Part shown: one piece after another, positions 43,920 through 55,255 of the stretch
Position numbering within the stretch: the stretch's first letter is position 1
Layout of the letters: each line of letters starts with the position of its first letter
From: Ligustrum vulgare
Lineage: Eukaryota; Streptophyta; Magnoliopsida; Lamiales; Oleaceae
Direction: 5' to 3'
Length of the DNA stretch: 64,000 nt
Assembly (NCBI GenBank): GCA_963555705.1
Contig: OY743172.1
Location: 66,298,602 to 66,362,601, forward strand
Program-made: the position numbers and the translations under genes
The notes under the pieces: model-generated
The model's database searches: none
Told to the model about the DNA's origin: nothing
What the model saw: only the letters and a program-made list of their open reading frames with translations

Positions 43920-44577
43920 TGTTGACGCCCAAAAATGCAAGAGGCCTAAACCTTGGCCCAAACGAAAAGAGGCCCAAGTATAGGCAAGAAGTTGGACGAC
44001 TGGGCGATTGTGCAGAAACTAGGATATTTGGGCGACAGGGCAAGCGATGAAGCAATTGGGCGACTAAAGCAAGTAGAAGCAGTTTTGACACTTATCTTAT
44101 GATCACACAGCCAATTGTTGATGAAGGTGGCAGTTGAAATAACGAATTGTGGAGGTTTCTTAGAGCGACGTGGCAAGTAGATGTTGCAAAGACGTGGGCG
44201 ACGGTTATGCAACATGGAAGAAGCAAATTAATCTATGCAAGTATTACCAATTAAGGCGGCAAATCGAAGATTCAAATATTGGCAGCGGTTGAAGGAAGTT
44301 CGTGCATTTGTATATATTGTAAAAAATTAGTCATTTAGAGAGACCAATCAATCAAATCTCAACAAGAGAATATGTAATTTCCTTTATCTTTACTTTTATC
44401 GTCAAACTCTTAGTGTAATTTGTGTGCTTGTGCCCCTTGGAGGTGTTTTGTCTTCACCGTAATCTTCATCAATATAGCACCTCTCGTTGAGACTTTGTCT
44501 CGAGAGGTTTGTTCCTTACACATTCGTCAGATCCCCCTTTTTGGTAATTGTTAACGAGGTGACCTCCGCGCGAAACA
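43920..44577 (+). repeat. Tat-type 3' LTR (right edge approximate)
   Basis: Starts TGTTGACGCCCAAAAATGC. A TATA-like GTATATATTG lies near 44310, with a short leader ending in CTCTCGTTGAGAC-type inverted repeats near 44482. The right end is placed at CGCGAAACA, but no TSD can confirm it because the 5' side is missing. Confidence 0.6.
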
Positions 44578-44676
44578 GGGACTAAATCGCAATAATTGAA
44601 AGTGGAGGACTAATGCTGCAATTAAAGGTAGGGAACTAACTTATACAGTCATGAAAAGATGGAAATTGCATGTCAC

Positions 44677-44781
44677 GCGATCGCAGAAATCATACTGAGC
44701 GATCGCGAAATACCTCAAATTCAGCACCCGAGAGTTAAAGACCTTACCACGCGATCGCTAGGGTTTCCACCACGTGATCGC
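44677..44781. promoter_or_regulatory. array of GCGATCGC palindromes, 4 copies in 2 pairs
   Basis: Starts at 44677, 44699, 44751 and 44774 (the last GTGATCGC): spacings 22, 52 and 23 bp. The array ends 87 bp before the TATA box. This copies the pair spacing and position of the TTACGGCCGTAA arrays with a different core sequence. Confidence 0.7.
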
Positions 44782-44867
44782 GCGGTTATTCGACTAGGCC
44801 GCAGATCAGATTTTTCTCGCGATTTTTAACAGGCTTTGGGCTTTTTGACCTAGGTTTTCTCCCTAAC

Positions 44868-44877
44868 CTATAAATAC
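44868..44877 (+). promoter_or_regulatory. LTR TATA box
   Basis: CTATAAATAC followed by AACACATGAGG, a normal plant LTR promoter arrangement. Confidence 0.6.
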
Positions 44878-45771
44878 AACACATGAGGCACGAGATCTAA
44901 ACTTTTGCCTCACCTAAGAACATTATACAATCAAGCTTTTCACGTTAAATTTTGGGGAGATCGGAGCATTGCAAATGGGCGAGACTTGGAGATACTTGAA
45001 GAATTGATACTTGGTGCAAGCTTTCCATTCTTCTTAGTTATTTTCGATGAACTTCATTATATTTTGTTTTTGCTATTTAAATATGATGTGTAGCTAAATT
45101 TAATATTGGGATAAACGATGTAGCCTAGTTAATTATTTTAATTCCATATTCCTTTGTTTTAATGATTCAATGCATGTGTTGATTTATTATTGTGTTTAAT
45201 GCGTGAATGATCTGGCCACTCTTTCATGATTTAATGTGTTATTTCCATAATCCGAGAGGTGAGTTAATAACATAGATCTAGGTAATAAATTCAGTAATTG
45301 AACGAGAGATAGAGATATACTCTTGTTATTATTGCGGTCGTGTGTGAGTTCTTGTGTGTAATGCATCTAGATAAGGAATATTCTGACCCACTGTAGAGAT
45401 ACAAGGTTGACTTATTTAGGTAGGATTGATTTAAACTTGAGAGAGGAATCTCAATTTGAATTAGTGAATTTGATCGAACAGATATTTAGAAAATATAACC
45501 TGGAATTGGAATTGATTTAATTGGTTAGGTGAATTCGTGAATCCCAACTGTTTTACAATCAACTTTTAAGACAAAACAAATTTCGTAATTTATTTCTTTA
45601 ATTATTTTCTTAGTTTTACTTTAAAATCCCAAATTCTCTTTGTCTGTTCAAATAAGGTATAGAATTAAAATATTTCGGTAATTAAAAACAATCTATGTGA
45701 GACGATAATCCGAGCTCTTAGGTCCACTATATTACTTCTCACGACCCGTACACTTGCGGGGATATCTTGCA

Positions 45772-46018
45772 TAGCGAGATATCGGTGAAAAAGCCGCACT
45801 GTTGCTATGCCTACGGAAGTTGAGAACTTGATTGCTAAGTAATATGTTGACACTATTGATTTCAAGCTATTCAAGAACGGTCTTCCCAAGATAGCATTGT
45901 AAGCCATAGTGGTCTTCACGACCTGAAACGAAGAATGCTTAGAGTCCCATTTGTATTGGGCTTCTAGGCTTAATTTGGCCAGGATGTACCGACCATTGAA
46001 CATAATGGGGATAAACAA
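45772..46018 (-). pseudogene. Ty3/gypsy protease fragment
   Basis: The minus strand reads FIPIMFNGRYILAKLSLEA and then TTMAYNAILGRPFLNSLKSI and VSTYYLAIKFSTSVGIATVR. AYNAILGRP...VSTYH-type blocks are the C-terminal part of the retropepsin region in Tat/Ogre-type elements. Both sides are cut. Flanking 46019-46260 is rich in CCCGACC/GGCCGG and resembles the solo LTR at 349-1038 in style, but gives no frame. Confidence 0.65.
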
Positions 46019-47310
46019 AGATAAGGCCGGGACTACCCAACCTTAGTCAGGGTAGGCCCGGGCAAGTACGTCGACTTATGAATAACGGATGGAATAACAT
46101 AGTGAGGCCGGACAATAATCCCGATCTATACAAGCCCGAGCATTCTTGCCCGACCTTTTACATATTTGGTTGCTGGTTATAAAGAGATTGGCCGCATGAT
46201 CAAGATAATCCCGACCTTTCATATTCGAAACCCCTAGATCATTTTAGGACATCGTGAGTTTTTACCGATCAACAAGTATTTTAAATATTAATAATTTCCA
46301 TGATGACGAAGATTATATTGCATTGTTGCTAAGCACCACTAAAAATAAAAAAAAAAATAAAAAAAATGTTAGATCTTACTAAATGTAAAGTTTTAAATTA
46401 TCAAATATTTAAAAAAAAAAAAAAATTGATTTATATTTTTTGCATGTATTAAGTGTACACAAAAACCTAAAATGTCTTTTCAATAAACAGTTTACATCTT
46501 AAGTAAAAAGAAAAACAGAAAGAGAGTACTCACTATGAAGTCCAAGGATATAAAGATCTCCTATAATTAAAGTTCTAATTTATTTTATTTTATTTTTTGT
46601 CTTTTTTTTCCCCCAAAAATAAGGTATTTTTATATGCCAGCAACTTTAAGGAAAGGACATAAAGCAGAGATGTTGCTCATCTGTAAATTAACCATGTTGA
46701 TGTCACTTCTCACGTGGAAATGAGTTGCAAAGAATTTGTACTTAGACTTCAAATTTGGGATATTTTGACTTTTTTGTGAAATTTGGTTCACGTATTCAGG
46801 TCATGTCTTAGTGAAATTGAACGAACTGAAACTTATGCTATAAAGAGATATAAATGAAATAGGGCTCAGGTTACCAATGAACTGAATATGTAATATGTTG
46901 GACAGTAGTTTAGTTCACATTTGATCTAATCTGTAAATCAGCTCAAGATTTACGAAAGTTTAGAGGTTTCTCACATTAATTTTCCATCTTTAAATGAGCA
47001 TTAAATTCCCCTATTTATAGGGAAAATGAGGGTGGACATAATTATTACACTTTCCTACATCTGTTTGGATTCGACGTCTTTGATTGAAGTCTCTAATGAC
47101 ATATGATTTGATTATATCTAAATATATACATTGGTTACATCTAAAAAGACATGGCAAGTTGTTTCCTTGACAGAAACTTGATCCATGTGATTGGTTTGTA
47201 GGCAGATTCGCTTTAGTTTGTACAAGAATGTTGTCATTGTATGGGAGGGTTGTTGAGCTTCCATTTGAAATTGAAGATACTTCAACAACGCCCCCTCCCC
47301 CCTCACCCCC
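46019..47310. other. spacer, no gene seen
   Basis: Mostly AT-rich with A-runs at 46340-46430. It ends in a C-rich tract (47291-47310) into which element D is inserted. A short minus frame at 47118-47345 (75 aa) shows nothing recognisable. Confidence 0.4.
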
Positions 47311-48314
47311 TGATGAGATCCCGATCGAAGAATCTCGTCGAACAACGCGGAATAACGAAATTAAAACCTAGGAAAGATGTAGATCATATTTAAACACGAA
47401 ATTAAACAAGAATTAAACTACTGGAAAGATAAAATTGACGATAGGACCTTGACCCAAGATTCACGACGCAAGAAATTGACGATGCGGAATCAAGATCCAA
47501 GGTTTTCGAAACACCACAAGGACTTGTCAATTTCCTTGATAATATTCTAATTGGAAACGCCAAAAATATTCTCGTGAATATTTGATAAGTTCAACGCCAA
47601 AAATATTTCGCAATATGTGATAAGTTAGATTTGTTCTCGAAGAACACAAAAGGGACTCCTCAACCTTTAACAAGAGAATCCTCTCTCAAAATATTATTAA
47701 TCTCAAAACTCAAACTAAACTGTCTGTTTACAATCATGGTAAAGAACATAAATAAGCAAAATAACCTAGCCGCTAATTTACTCAAAATAGAATTCTAATT
47801 AAACTAAAACACTAAATTAGGAAAATAACCTAAAAACCAAAAAGGAAATAAAATAATTGAAAATCCGGAAAATCTACCCGCTACTCATTTACGGCCGTGA
47901 ATAATTCTTTTACGGCCGTAAAGGCCTCTCTGATCAAAACTGTGTTTATTAGTTACGACCGTGGCGAATTTCTTACAGCCGTGAAGTTTCCCTTTTTGAA
48001 TGTTACGGCCGTAACTTCCAAGCTTACGACCGTAAGCCTCGTTCTGCTGAAATTCTTCCTTTTTCTTCGATAATTGATTACCGCCATGATAACATGATTT
48101 ACGGCCGTGAATATATAGGTTACGGCCGTGAAGGTCCTCCATTACGGCCGTAATGGATTTTCTGCCCAAATAATTTCGATCACTCGTCTCGGCTTGATCC
48201 TTTCGCCTTCTCGGCTCGAGTCCAACATGAAACTTGTTTCGTTTTGCACGTAGATCACTGTCATATTGTCGATAGCTCGACTTCGCCCTTCGATGCCTGG
48301 TCCGGATCATATCA
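47311..48314 (-). repeat. element D 3' LTR
   Basis: 1004 bp; starts TGATATGATCC and ends GGGATCTCATCA in element sense. It has ten palindrome units. It is 63 bp longer than the other LTR, the whole difference lying in the array. Confidence 0.9.
47889..48153. promoter_or_regulatory. TTACGGCCGTAA-type array, 10 copies in 5 pairs
   Basis: Starts at 47889, 47910, 47953, 47973, 48003, 48024, 48078, 48099, 48120 and 48142. Pair spacings are 21, 20, 21, 21 and 22 bp. Several units are degraded (TTACGACCGTGG, TTACAGCCGTGA, TTACCGCCATGA). Confidence 0.8.
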
Positions 48315-49774
48315 TACTCCCTCTCTTGAAAATGATTCGACCTCGAATCCAATATTGGTCGGCTTTTCAAACTCCTGCTTTTTTGGGCTCGATGATCATG
48401 TTTATACCTCATGCTTGCTTTCAACATTTTGGGCTGCCCATTTTTCTCCTTCAACTTTCTCGACTTTTTGGGCTGCTCATTTGTGCCAATAAGTTTTTTC
48501 CCTGTTTTAAGCTCATGGTTTGACTTCGGTACCTGTAAAACAGATTTTAAAGAATTCGGGAGGGGTGTGTTAGCGTGAGTAAGTGCAAATAGACTCATTT
48601 TTGTGGTAGACTCTCTTTTCTTTTGCTTTTTGCACTCAGTGTCTCCTTTTTCTGAGGTTTGAACATCAACCCTCTTTTCTTTATTTTTCACTCCCTCTTC
48701 TTTTTCTGAGGTCGTGGCCTCAACTCTCTTTTCTTTAATTTTCACTCACTCTCCTTTTTCTGAGGTCGTGGCCTCAACTCTCTTATTTTTCCCCTCAAAC
48801 TCACTTTTCACTTTCAATTGATCTTTCAGGGCTTCAGTTGGAGATAGTGGCATTAGAGTAAACTTTTTTCCCCCTTTTACCAGGCTGTATCTATTCGTAT
48901 ACCCATCATGTAGCACAACCTTTTCATGTTGTCAAGGCCTCGCCAACAATATGTGACTAATTTGCATAGGCACCACGTCACAAACTACCTCATCAGCATA
49001 TCCACCAAAAGAAAAAGTCACCAAGGCCTGTCTCTTCACCTTAACTTCCCCCGACTCAGTCAACCATTGTAATTTATAAGGTGTTGGATGTTTCATTAAA
49101 GGTAAGCCTAATTTTTCCACCAATATTGTACTAACTACATTAGTACAACTTCTCCCATCAATCACCATGCTACACACTTTATCATTCACGATGCATCTAG
49201 TGCGAAAAATATTATCCTTCTGTCCTTCCACATTTTCCAAAACATTCTCCTTACGCTTAACGCTAAGAGCATGCCTATCAATAATTGACTCATCCACCAC
49301 AATACTTTTAGACCCTTCACTATCACACCTAACCTTCTTACGTGGACAATCAAGTGCAATGTGACCCCTTTCCAAACATTTAAAGCACTTAACATTTTTA
49401 TTCTTAAGAGGCTTGGAATCAAAATTATTTTTACCTTTGGTTGTCGGTTCCTCCCTCCTTTTGTGAACATGATCACTACTCTCCCATTTTGATGTCTCTT
49501 TTCGCTTCAATGGCCTTTCATCCATCCCATCTTCGTACCTAGCATGACATTCACGCCTATTACCTCTCCAAACCCGAGAACCATCATGAGATTGATCCCG
49601 AGGTCTTTGTTCACGCTCTACACCTAGATTCTCCATCTGTGCCATAAACCTCTCAAATTGTGCCCTCATTGCTGCAATATCATTATTAACCTGTTCATTC
49701 CTTCTATTCACACCCCTGAGCTGTTTCCTGTCTCCAATAGAAGATGAAGATGTGGAAACCTCTCTATCAGACAT
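48315..49774 (-). pseudogene. element D gag-protease with basic tail (no capsid, no RT)
   Basis: Starts MSDREVSTSSSSIGDRKQLR at 49774, similar to the A gag start, then a coiled Gln/Arg-rich part (AAMRAQFERFMAQMENLG). At about residue 88 it jumps to PLKRKETSKWES, which in A follows the capsid domain, so capsid is deleted in frame. Zinc knuckle CFKCLERGHIALDC and protease block VCSMVIDGRSCTNVVSTILV follow, ending HILLARP with a stop at 48932-48934. After the stop come VKGGKKFTLMPLSPTEALKD, three copies of a [14 protein letters not shown] unit with another stop, NTPLPNSLKSVLQVPKSN, a Lys/Arg-rich stretch (~80 residues) and DSRSNHFQERE at the polypurine tract. The ORF then runs into the LTR array to 47885. 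Confidence 0.85.
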
Positions 49775-50047
49775 TTTTAAGACACGAACAAGGAAATTCG
49801 AAAATTTGGGGAATATCTGGGAATCTTCGAATTTTTTTTTTAATAATCTGCCAGAGAATTGGAATACGAGTATGGAAAAAAAAGGGAACTAGATTTGGAC
49901 GAAAAACGAACAAGAAAAACACTTTTGAATTTTTGGGACTGACTCTTATGGATCAAACTAAAGAAAATTATGACTGACACGAAGAACGCGAAGAACACGA
50001 AAAAATTCAAGAAAATCAAGAAACGCAAGAATCTGAAATAGATCCAA

Positions 50048-50059
50048 GCTCTGATACCA
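50048..50059 (-). other. element D primer-binding site
   Basis: Minus strand TGGTATCAGAGC, two bases from the LTR end, identical to the A PBS. Confidence 0.9.
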
Positions 50060-50061
50060 GA

Positions 50062-51002
50062 TGATGAGATCCCGGTCGGGGAATTTCGTCGAACAACGCG
50101 GAATAACGAAATTAAAACCTAGGAAAGATCTAGATCAGATTTAAACACGAAATTAAACAAGAATTAAACTACTGGAAAGATAAAATTGACGATAGGACCT
50201 TGACCCAAGATTCACGACGCAAGAAATTGACGATGCGGAATCAAGATCCAAGGTTTTCGAAACACCACAAGGACTTGTCAATTTCCTTGATAATATTCTA
50301 ATTGGAAACGCCAAAAATATTCTCGTGAATATTTGATAAGTTCAACGCCAAAAATATTTCGCAATATGTGATAAGTTAGATTTGTTCTCGAAGAACACAA
50401 AAGGGACTCCTCAACCTTTAACAAGAGAATCCTCTCTCAAAATATTATTAATCTCAAAACTCAAACTAAACTGTCTGTTTACAATCATGGTAAAGAACAT
50501 AAATAAGCAAAATAACCTAGCCGCTAATTTACTCAAAATAGAATTCTAATTAAACTAAAACACTAAATTAGGAAAATAACCTAAAAACCAAAAAGAAAAT
50601 AAAATAATTGAAAATCCGGAAAATCTACCCGCTACTCATTTACGACCGTGAATAATTCTTTTACGGCCGTAAAGGCCTCTCTGATCAAAACTGTGTTTAT
50701 TAGTTACGGTCGTGACGAATTTCTTACGGCCGTGAAGTTTCCCTTTTTGAATGTTACGACCGTAAGTCTCGTTCTGCTGAAATTCTTCTTTTTTCTTCGA
50801 TAAATGATTACGGTCGTGAAGGTCCTCCATTACGGTCGTAATGGATTTTCTGCCCAAATAACTTCGATCACTCGTCTCGGCTTGATCCTTTCGCCTTCTC
50901 GGCTCGAGTCCAACATGAAACTTGTTTCGTTTTGCACATAGATCACTGTCATATTGCTGATGGCTCGACTTCGCCCTTTGATGCCTGGTCCGGATCATAT
51001 CA
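50062..51002 (-). repeat. element D 5' LTR
   Basis: 941 bp with the same ends as the 3' LTR. Seven palindrome units start at 50640, 50661, 50704, 50724, 50754, 50808 and 50830; the first five keep the register of the other LTR. A poly-C run of 15 follows at 51003-51017. Confidence 0.9.
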
Positions 51003-51017
51003 CCCCCCCCCCCCCCC

Positions 51018-51200
51018 GGCTTATTTGAGAGATCTAATATTGGTAAACGGTTTTAAACCGTTTTACAAATCACATAATTTTTCAAATCCTTTTTTAACCA
51101 TTCAAATTTTCTCTCTCCATTTTTCAACCACACATTTTACCTCAAAATCATAAATAAATTAGTTTATAAATCACTACAGTATTATCAAACGGAGGCTTAA
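51018..51200. mobile_element. possible MITE beside element D
   Basis: Left GGCTTATTTGAGA and right end, read on the other strand, GCCTCCGTTTGATAA are loosely inverted. The interior contains the hairpin AAACGGTTTTAAACCGTTTT. No TSD could be defined because D's poly-C flank obscures the left side. Confidence 0.3.
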
Positions 51201-51933
51201 GTACAGAATCACTTCGTATCATCACTTTCCAGGTCATTCGTCCTTTCTCAACAAAGAGTCGCTAATCTAGTTCGATTAATTTTGCCACGTATCATTTTCC
51301 AGGTTGGTTCGGTCAATATATACTTGACAAATAGGCTACTAAAAATCAAAGTTATTCCACCTCGTTTGGAAACCAACAAATGTCCCCGAGAGATAAGTTT
51401 GAATTACTGAGGATGGATCTCGAAAATAAACAGTCATAGGATATTTCATTATGAACACGTGTCAATGTGGACTCCAAGAAGACGTGTGTGACGTGTTTCA
51501 AAGTTACTGGGATGCGAAAATCTAGGCGCAGGCGTAACCACTATCATTAATGTCAGCGCATCATTTCACTCTGACCTTTGAAAAACCTAAAGTGAATCTT
51601 TCTCGACCTGAAGGTGAGGAGACGCTTTCAAAATCACTTTTCAGAGATTAAGATGAAGACGTTTCCAACCCAGTTCCATTAACAGTTAGATGCTGGCCAA
51701 AACAAATGCAACTATAGCTTCTAAATCTACCTATCCTTCCAATCTAGGTTCGCCTACCACCCAAGTCTTACCTATTAAATTTTGCATACAAAGACCATTC
51801 CTCCACTGCCACTGAAGAGGAGTTAGCAGATTGGGATTTTGTATAGAATTCCAAACTCTATTCATTTCTTTCTACCAGAAGATTTTGAGCGAGCTGATGA
51901 TCCTCCCCACGATTTTTTATAGAATTCCAACTC
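51201..51933. other. spacer, no gene seen
   Basis: Contains ACGTG-type boxes near 51456-51500, but no coding frame is recognised. Confidence 0.35.
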
Positions 51934-52425
51934 CTTGAAGCTGACCTGAGATTACCACTTCATAATATCATAATTGATTACCTTCGAGGATGGGGACAAC
52001 TCCTAATTAAATTCACCCCAATGACTGGAGAACCATTTTTGAGTTTCGTTATTCTCTTCAATAAGATGGGTTATGAACTGTCAAGTGATGATGAGTTCAA
52101 TTACTATTATCGTTTTTTAGCTGATGGTAGGAGCTCATGATGGTTTTATGTAATGATCAGACATGCTCACAAAATAAAGGTAGTTCAACACCTCTCGGGG
52201 TCATTCCAACATGGTAAGATAAGTGGTTTTATGTGGGAGGTGAATGGAACAGTCCACCTCGTCCTGATGAATTCAACTCCTCAACTCCTATTCATTATAG
52301 ATCAAAATTCAGTAATTATTTCCCTCTATTTCTTTGTTTGAATACAAATGGTCTAATGTTAATCATTTCACATTTTACAGGAAATGAGGAGCCCGAGGTG
52401 AGGGAGGAGTTTCTTCAAAAATTTT
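51934..52425 (+). pseudogene. possible plant transposon-associated protein fragment
   Basis: Broken frames read LEADLRLPLHNIIIDYLRGW, then GQLLIKFTPMTGEPFLSFVI, then, after stops, WFYVMIRHAHKIKVV and WFYVGGEWNSPPRPDEF. This order (leucine-rich helix, TPMTG-like, W-F-Y blocks) resembles the gag-like or 'putative plant transposon protein' domain known from plant elements. A pyrimidine-rich stretch ending TTTTACAG at 52381 before GAAATGAGGAGCCCGAGGTG could be a splice acceptor. Assignment is by resemblance only. Confidence 0.3.
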
Positions 52426-54689
52426 GATTCAATCTTTGATTAGCCGAAACCGTTCAGGTCGATTAAAGCACTTAATGTCCAAGAGAATTTTTTAAATTTT
52501 GGTCTTATTGTTGTCAAACCATCCGAATTCTTTTCGCTTCCTAAAAAATTAATTTAATTCAGATATTACAGCGAACTGATTATTTGTCTAACCTTTCATT
52601 TCACTGATTATTTGTCTAACCTTTCATTGTAACAATACGAAAATTCTGACTTCATTTTTTGTCCATTATAACATAATAAAAGTGTTATATAAAATATTTA
52701 ATTACCTTGAAATGTAAAGAAATAAAAAAGGGGACTTTACCGAAAAAAGAACGAAAATATTAAATAATAAAAGTTACGATAAAAACGTGTTTAAGTGTCT
52801 CTCTTCTCAAGACATTTTCGATCCCTTCCGACCTCCTTTTAATACATGTGATATATGTACGGACAAGTTCTCGGAACGATTTTCGATAATATGAAATTAG
52901 TTTCTATGTTCGACTAATGGAAAGTGTTCTGTGAATTTTTAGAGTTAGTACTTTACCGAATGGTAAATAAAAAAAATGTTTTGAGTGGCCTACTTCGACA
53001 GTCCATAACTTTCTCCTCCGTTATCCATTTCTTGCGTGGTAGCGTGTAAGATAAATTACTTCGTGAGTAATTTTAAATGGTACCAAGAATATAAAATTTC
53101 GACCTTGTTTGGTACCTCGAATTGGAGCTCAAAGTTTGCCCCATAAAATTGATTTTGGAAACATGAGGTGGCAACTTTATGACACAGTTGCTTCCACCAC
53201 ATCCTTTATAACCTTTATTACTCAGCTCCTATCTCCACATTACATCTTCTACTTGCATGAAAATTGCCTACTAGCTCCTGTATGATACTTTACACCTCCA
53301 ACTATTTTGAATGCAAAGTCCCATACGGCCAACCTTCATTTCCATTTCCTACAGCCACCAGGACATATAAATAGGCATGAATTCTGAAAAGAATTCCTCA
53401 CACCAAATATTAAGCAATAAATTGTGAGTTAAAGAAATAATGTTTCTTTCCTCCATATTCTAGAATTCAAAGTTAGAATGCGGGTTTGATCTTTTGCTAG
53501 GACTAGTTGTTAGGGACAAATTATAAACACAAAAGCTCATAATAATTTGTATGCTACATGAGATTTCTATTCAGTATTCTATTAGAGACATTTGAACAAA
53601 CATCCTAATTACATTTAAATTTATTTACTTGCATAATAAAATGGACTCTTCTAATTTATTGTGTACGTTTGTGTATATTACAAAATTCAATAGAATTAAA
53701 AATTTGTGATAAAATAAAACGTGAGGTAATATTAATATCAAATAAATAAATTCGGGGGCGAGGGGGGCATTTGGAGAGTATATAATCAAACATCATAATA
53801 AATGGAATTTTTTTCATTCATCTCATAAGATAAGCCATGCACCATAGAGAAGCATCTAGAGTAACAAATGAACACGTAGAATCAGATTACTTTCAAATAT
53901 TCATCAAAAATTTTGTACTACAATAAAAATAATTGCAAGTTGTGGACAGAGCATGCAAGCGTAGAAGTAATTTTTCAAAATTTGATATCATGTGTTTTTT
54001 ATTCAAGTGGTGATTATTTTCTGCAAATTTGAATTTAAATGGAAAACTAAGCTATTATGTTTTTAACTTCCACTTTCACTTTAAATAGTAGCTTATATTT
54101 CCAAATCAGAAACACCATTCAAAGTAGAAAAAAAGTAGATACGCAAAACTATAAAATATCAGTTTATGAATTAGCTTATACTTCTAATAACAAATAAATC
54201 AATCAGAAAGTCCATTTTCAAATCTGACTTATAATTATTAAGTGCAGTCATTGGGTTGGGACGACTTACATCGCCATAGGTGATTGGTGGCTTCACACTA
54301 TGAGATCAATAAGATCGCATCCTCCCATTATAGCAATGAAGGAAAAACCAAACAATTGCTCTCCAAAGTACTCAACACTTTGATTTAAACATCTCAATTG
54401 CATAAAGGCAATTGCCTTGTGTAATTTAGCTGAGTGTTTAGAACTCCGAAGGCTGGAAAACAAACAAATCATATTGCAACTACAGCTAGAACACATTTCA
54501 CAAATGATATGTTCACAAGTAATGAAATGAATCTGATGCTAAATTATATAAAAGTGTTATTATCCCATAACCAGCCAAACCATTTGGAACACATTTCACA
54601 AATTACATGAGTTTTTCTTCTTTAAACACCTCCTGACCTAGCACCTCTCTCCATTTTTATACATCAACTGCATAAGTCCCTTTAAATTT
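52426..54689. other. spacer, no gene seen
   Basis: AT-rich. A 28-bp unit (ACTGATTATTTGTCTAACC with the following TTTCATT) is duplicated head to tail near 52573-52630. A TATA-like CATATAAATAGG at 53364-53375, followed by a purine-rich leader, could be a promoter or LTR, but no gene follows. A minus-strand frame at 54293-54496 is unrecognised. Confidence 0.35.
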
Positions 54690-55105
54690 CCAATATCCAA
54701 TTCACGTGCCGAATTAACCATGACATTAGAGCACATTGCAAAACATGTGTACTCAAATCGGTAGTTCAACATTTCCAGATCTAAATTGAATGAAAAACTA
54801 AGTCTAAAATTCATGAAAATCTCAAGAAGGATATAGAAATTATGGATAAAAAGGATGTGTATTATCAATAAAAAATTGAAGTGAAATTTACCTCACCGAC
54901 AAGTAGTCACGTGCCGAATTAACCATTGATGTTAGAGCACAATGCAAACATGGATATTCAATTATGTAGTCCAACATTTCCATATCTAAACCAAACCAAA
55001 AACGAAGTCTGAATTCATGGAAATCCCAAGAAAGATGCAAAAATCATGGATAAAAAAGGGCGTGTACTATGCATAAAAAATATTCAAGTGAAAGTTAACT
55101 TGCAG
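54690..55105 (-). repeat. two-copy tandem duplication, exon-like on the minus strand
   Basis: Copies at ~54690-54895 and ~54901-55105 share CACGTGCCGAATTAACCAT, GTTAGAGCACA-type and TTCAACATTTCC-type runs. On the minus strand both are open over ~30 codons: LEMLNYRFEYTCFAMCSNVM then VNSARELD in one, MEMLDYIIEYPCLHCALTSM then VNSARD in the other. The family is not recognised. They may be duplicated exons of a host gene or chance. Confidence 0.4.
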
Positions 55106-55255
55106 GCGAGCAGTGCAATAAAGAGGCGACGATGGAGAGGACTGAAGATTTCTTATCTTTGGTTTATATATTTTCAAATTGAGGAGCTGCCGACTTATCG
55201 TTTCTTCTTCAGTTTATTTATTTATTTTTTGAGGAATCCTTTCATTTAATTTAAT

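Larger units (their letters stand above)
44578..45770 (+). repeat. LTR fragment with a GCGATCGC array (Tat/Athila-type)
   Basis: AT-rich after an initial GC-rich array and TATA box. Near 45690-45765 it shows GAGACGATAATCCGAGCTCT, CCACTATATTACTTCT and CACTTGCGGGG, the usual end of Tat/Athila LTRs. The expected final CATCA is missing and a minus-strand protease fragment follows. Left border uncertain. Confidence 0.6.
47311..51002 (-). mobile_element. element D: non-autonomous gag-protease element related to A and B
   Basis: Minus-strand element with LTRs 50062-51002 (5') and 47311-48314 (3'), an iMet-type PBS (50048-50059) and a polypurine tract (AAGAGAGGGAGTA by 48315). TSD CCCCC lies on both sides. 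The coding region holds an N-terminal gag piece without capsid, a zinc knuckle, protease, a repeated charged linker and a basic tail. RT, RNase H and integrase are absent. Like A it has TTACGGCCGTAA arrays in the LTRs. Confidence 0.85.

Noticed and set aside
53364..53375. TATA box as a host gene promoter
   Set aside because: No coding frame follows within several hundred bases; it may belong to an unrecognised LTR.
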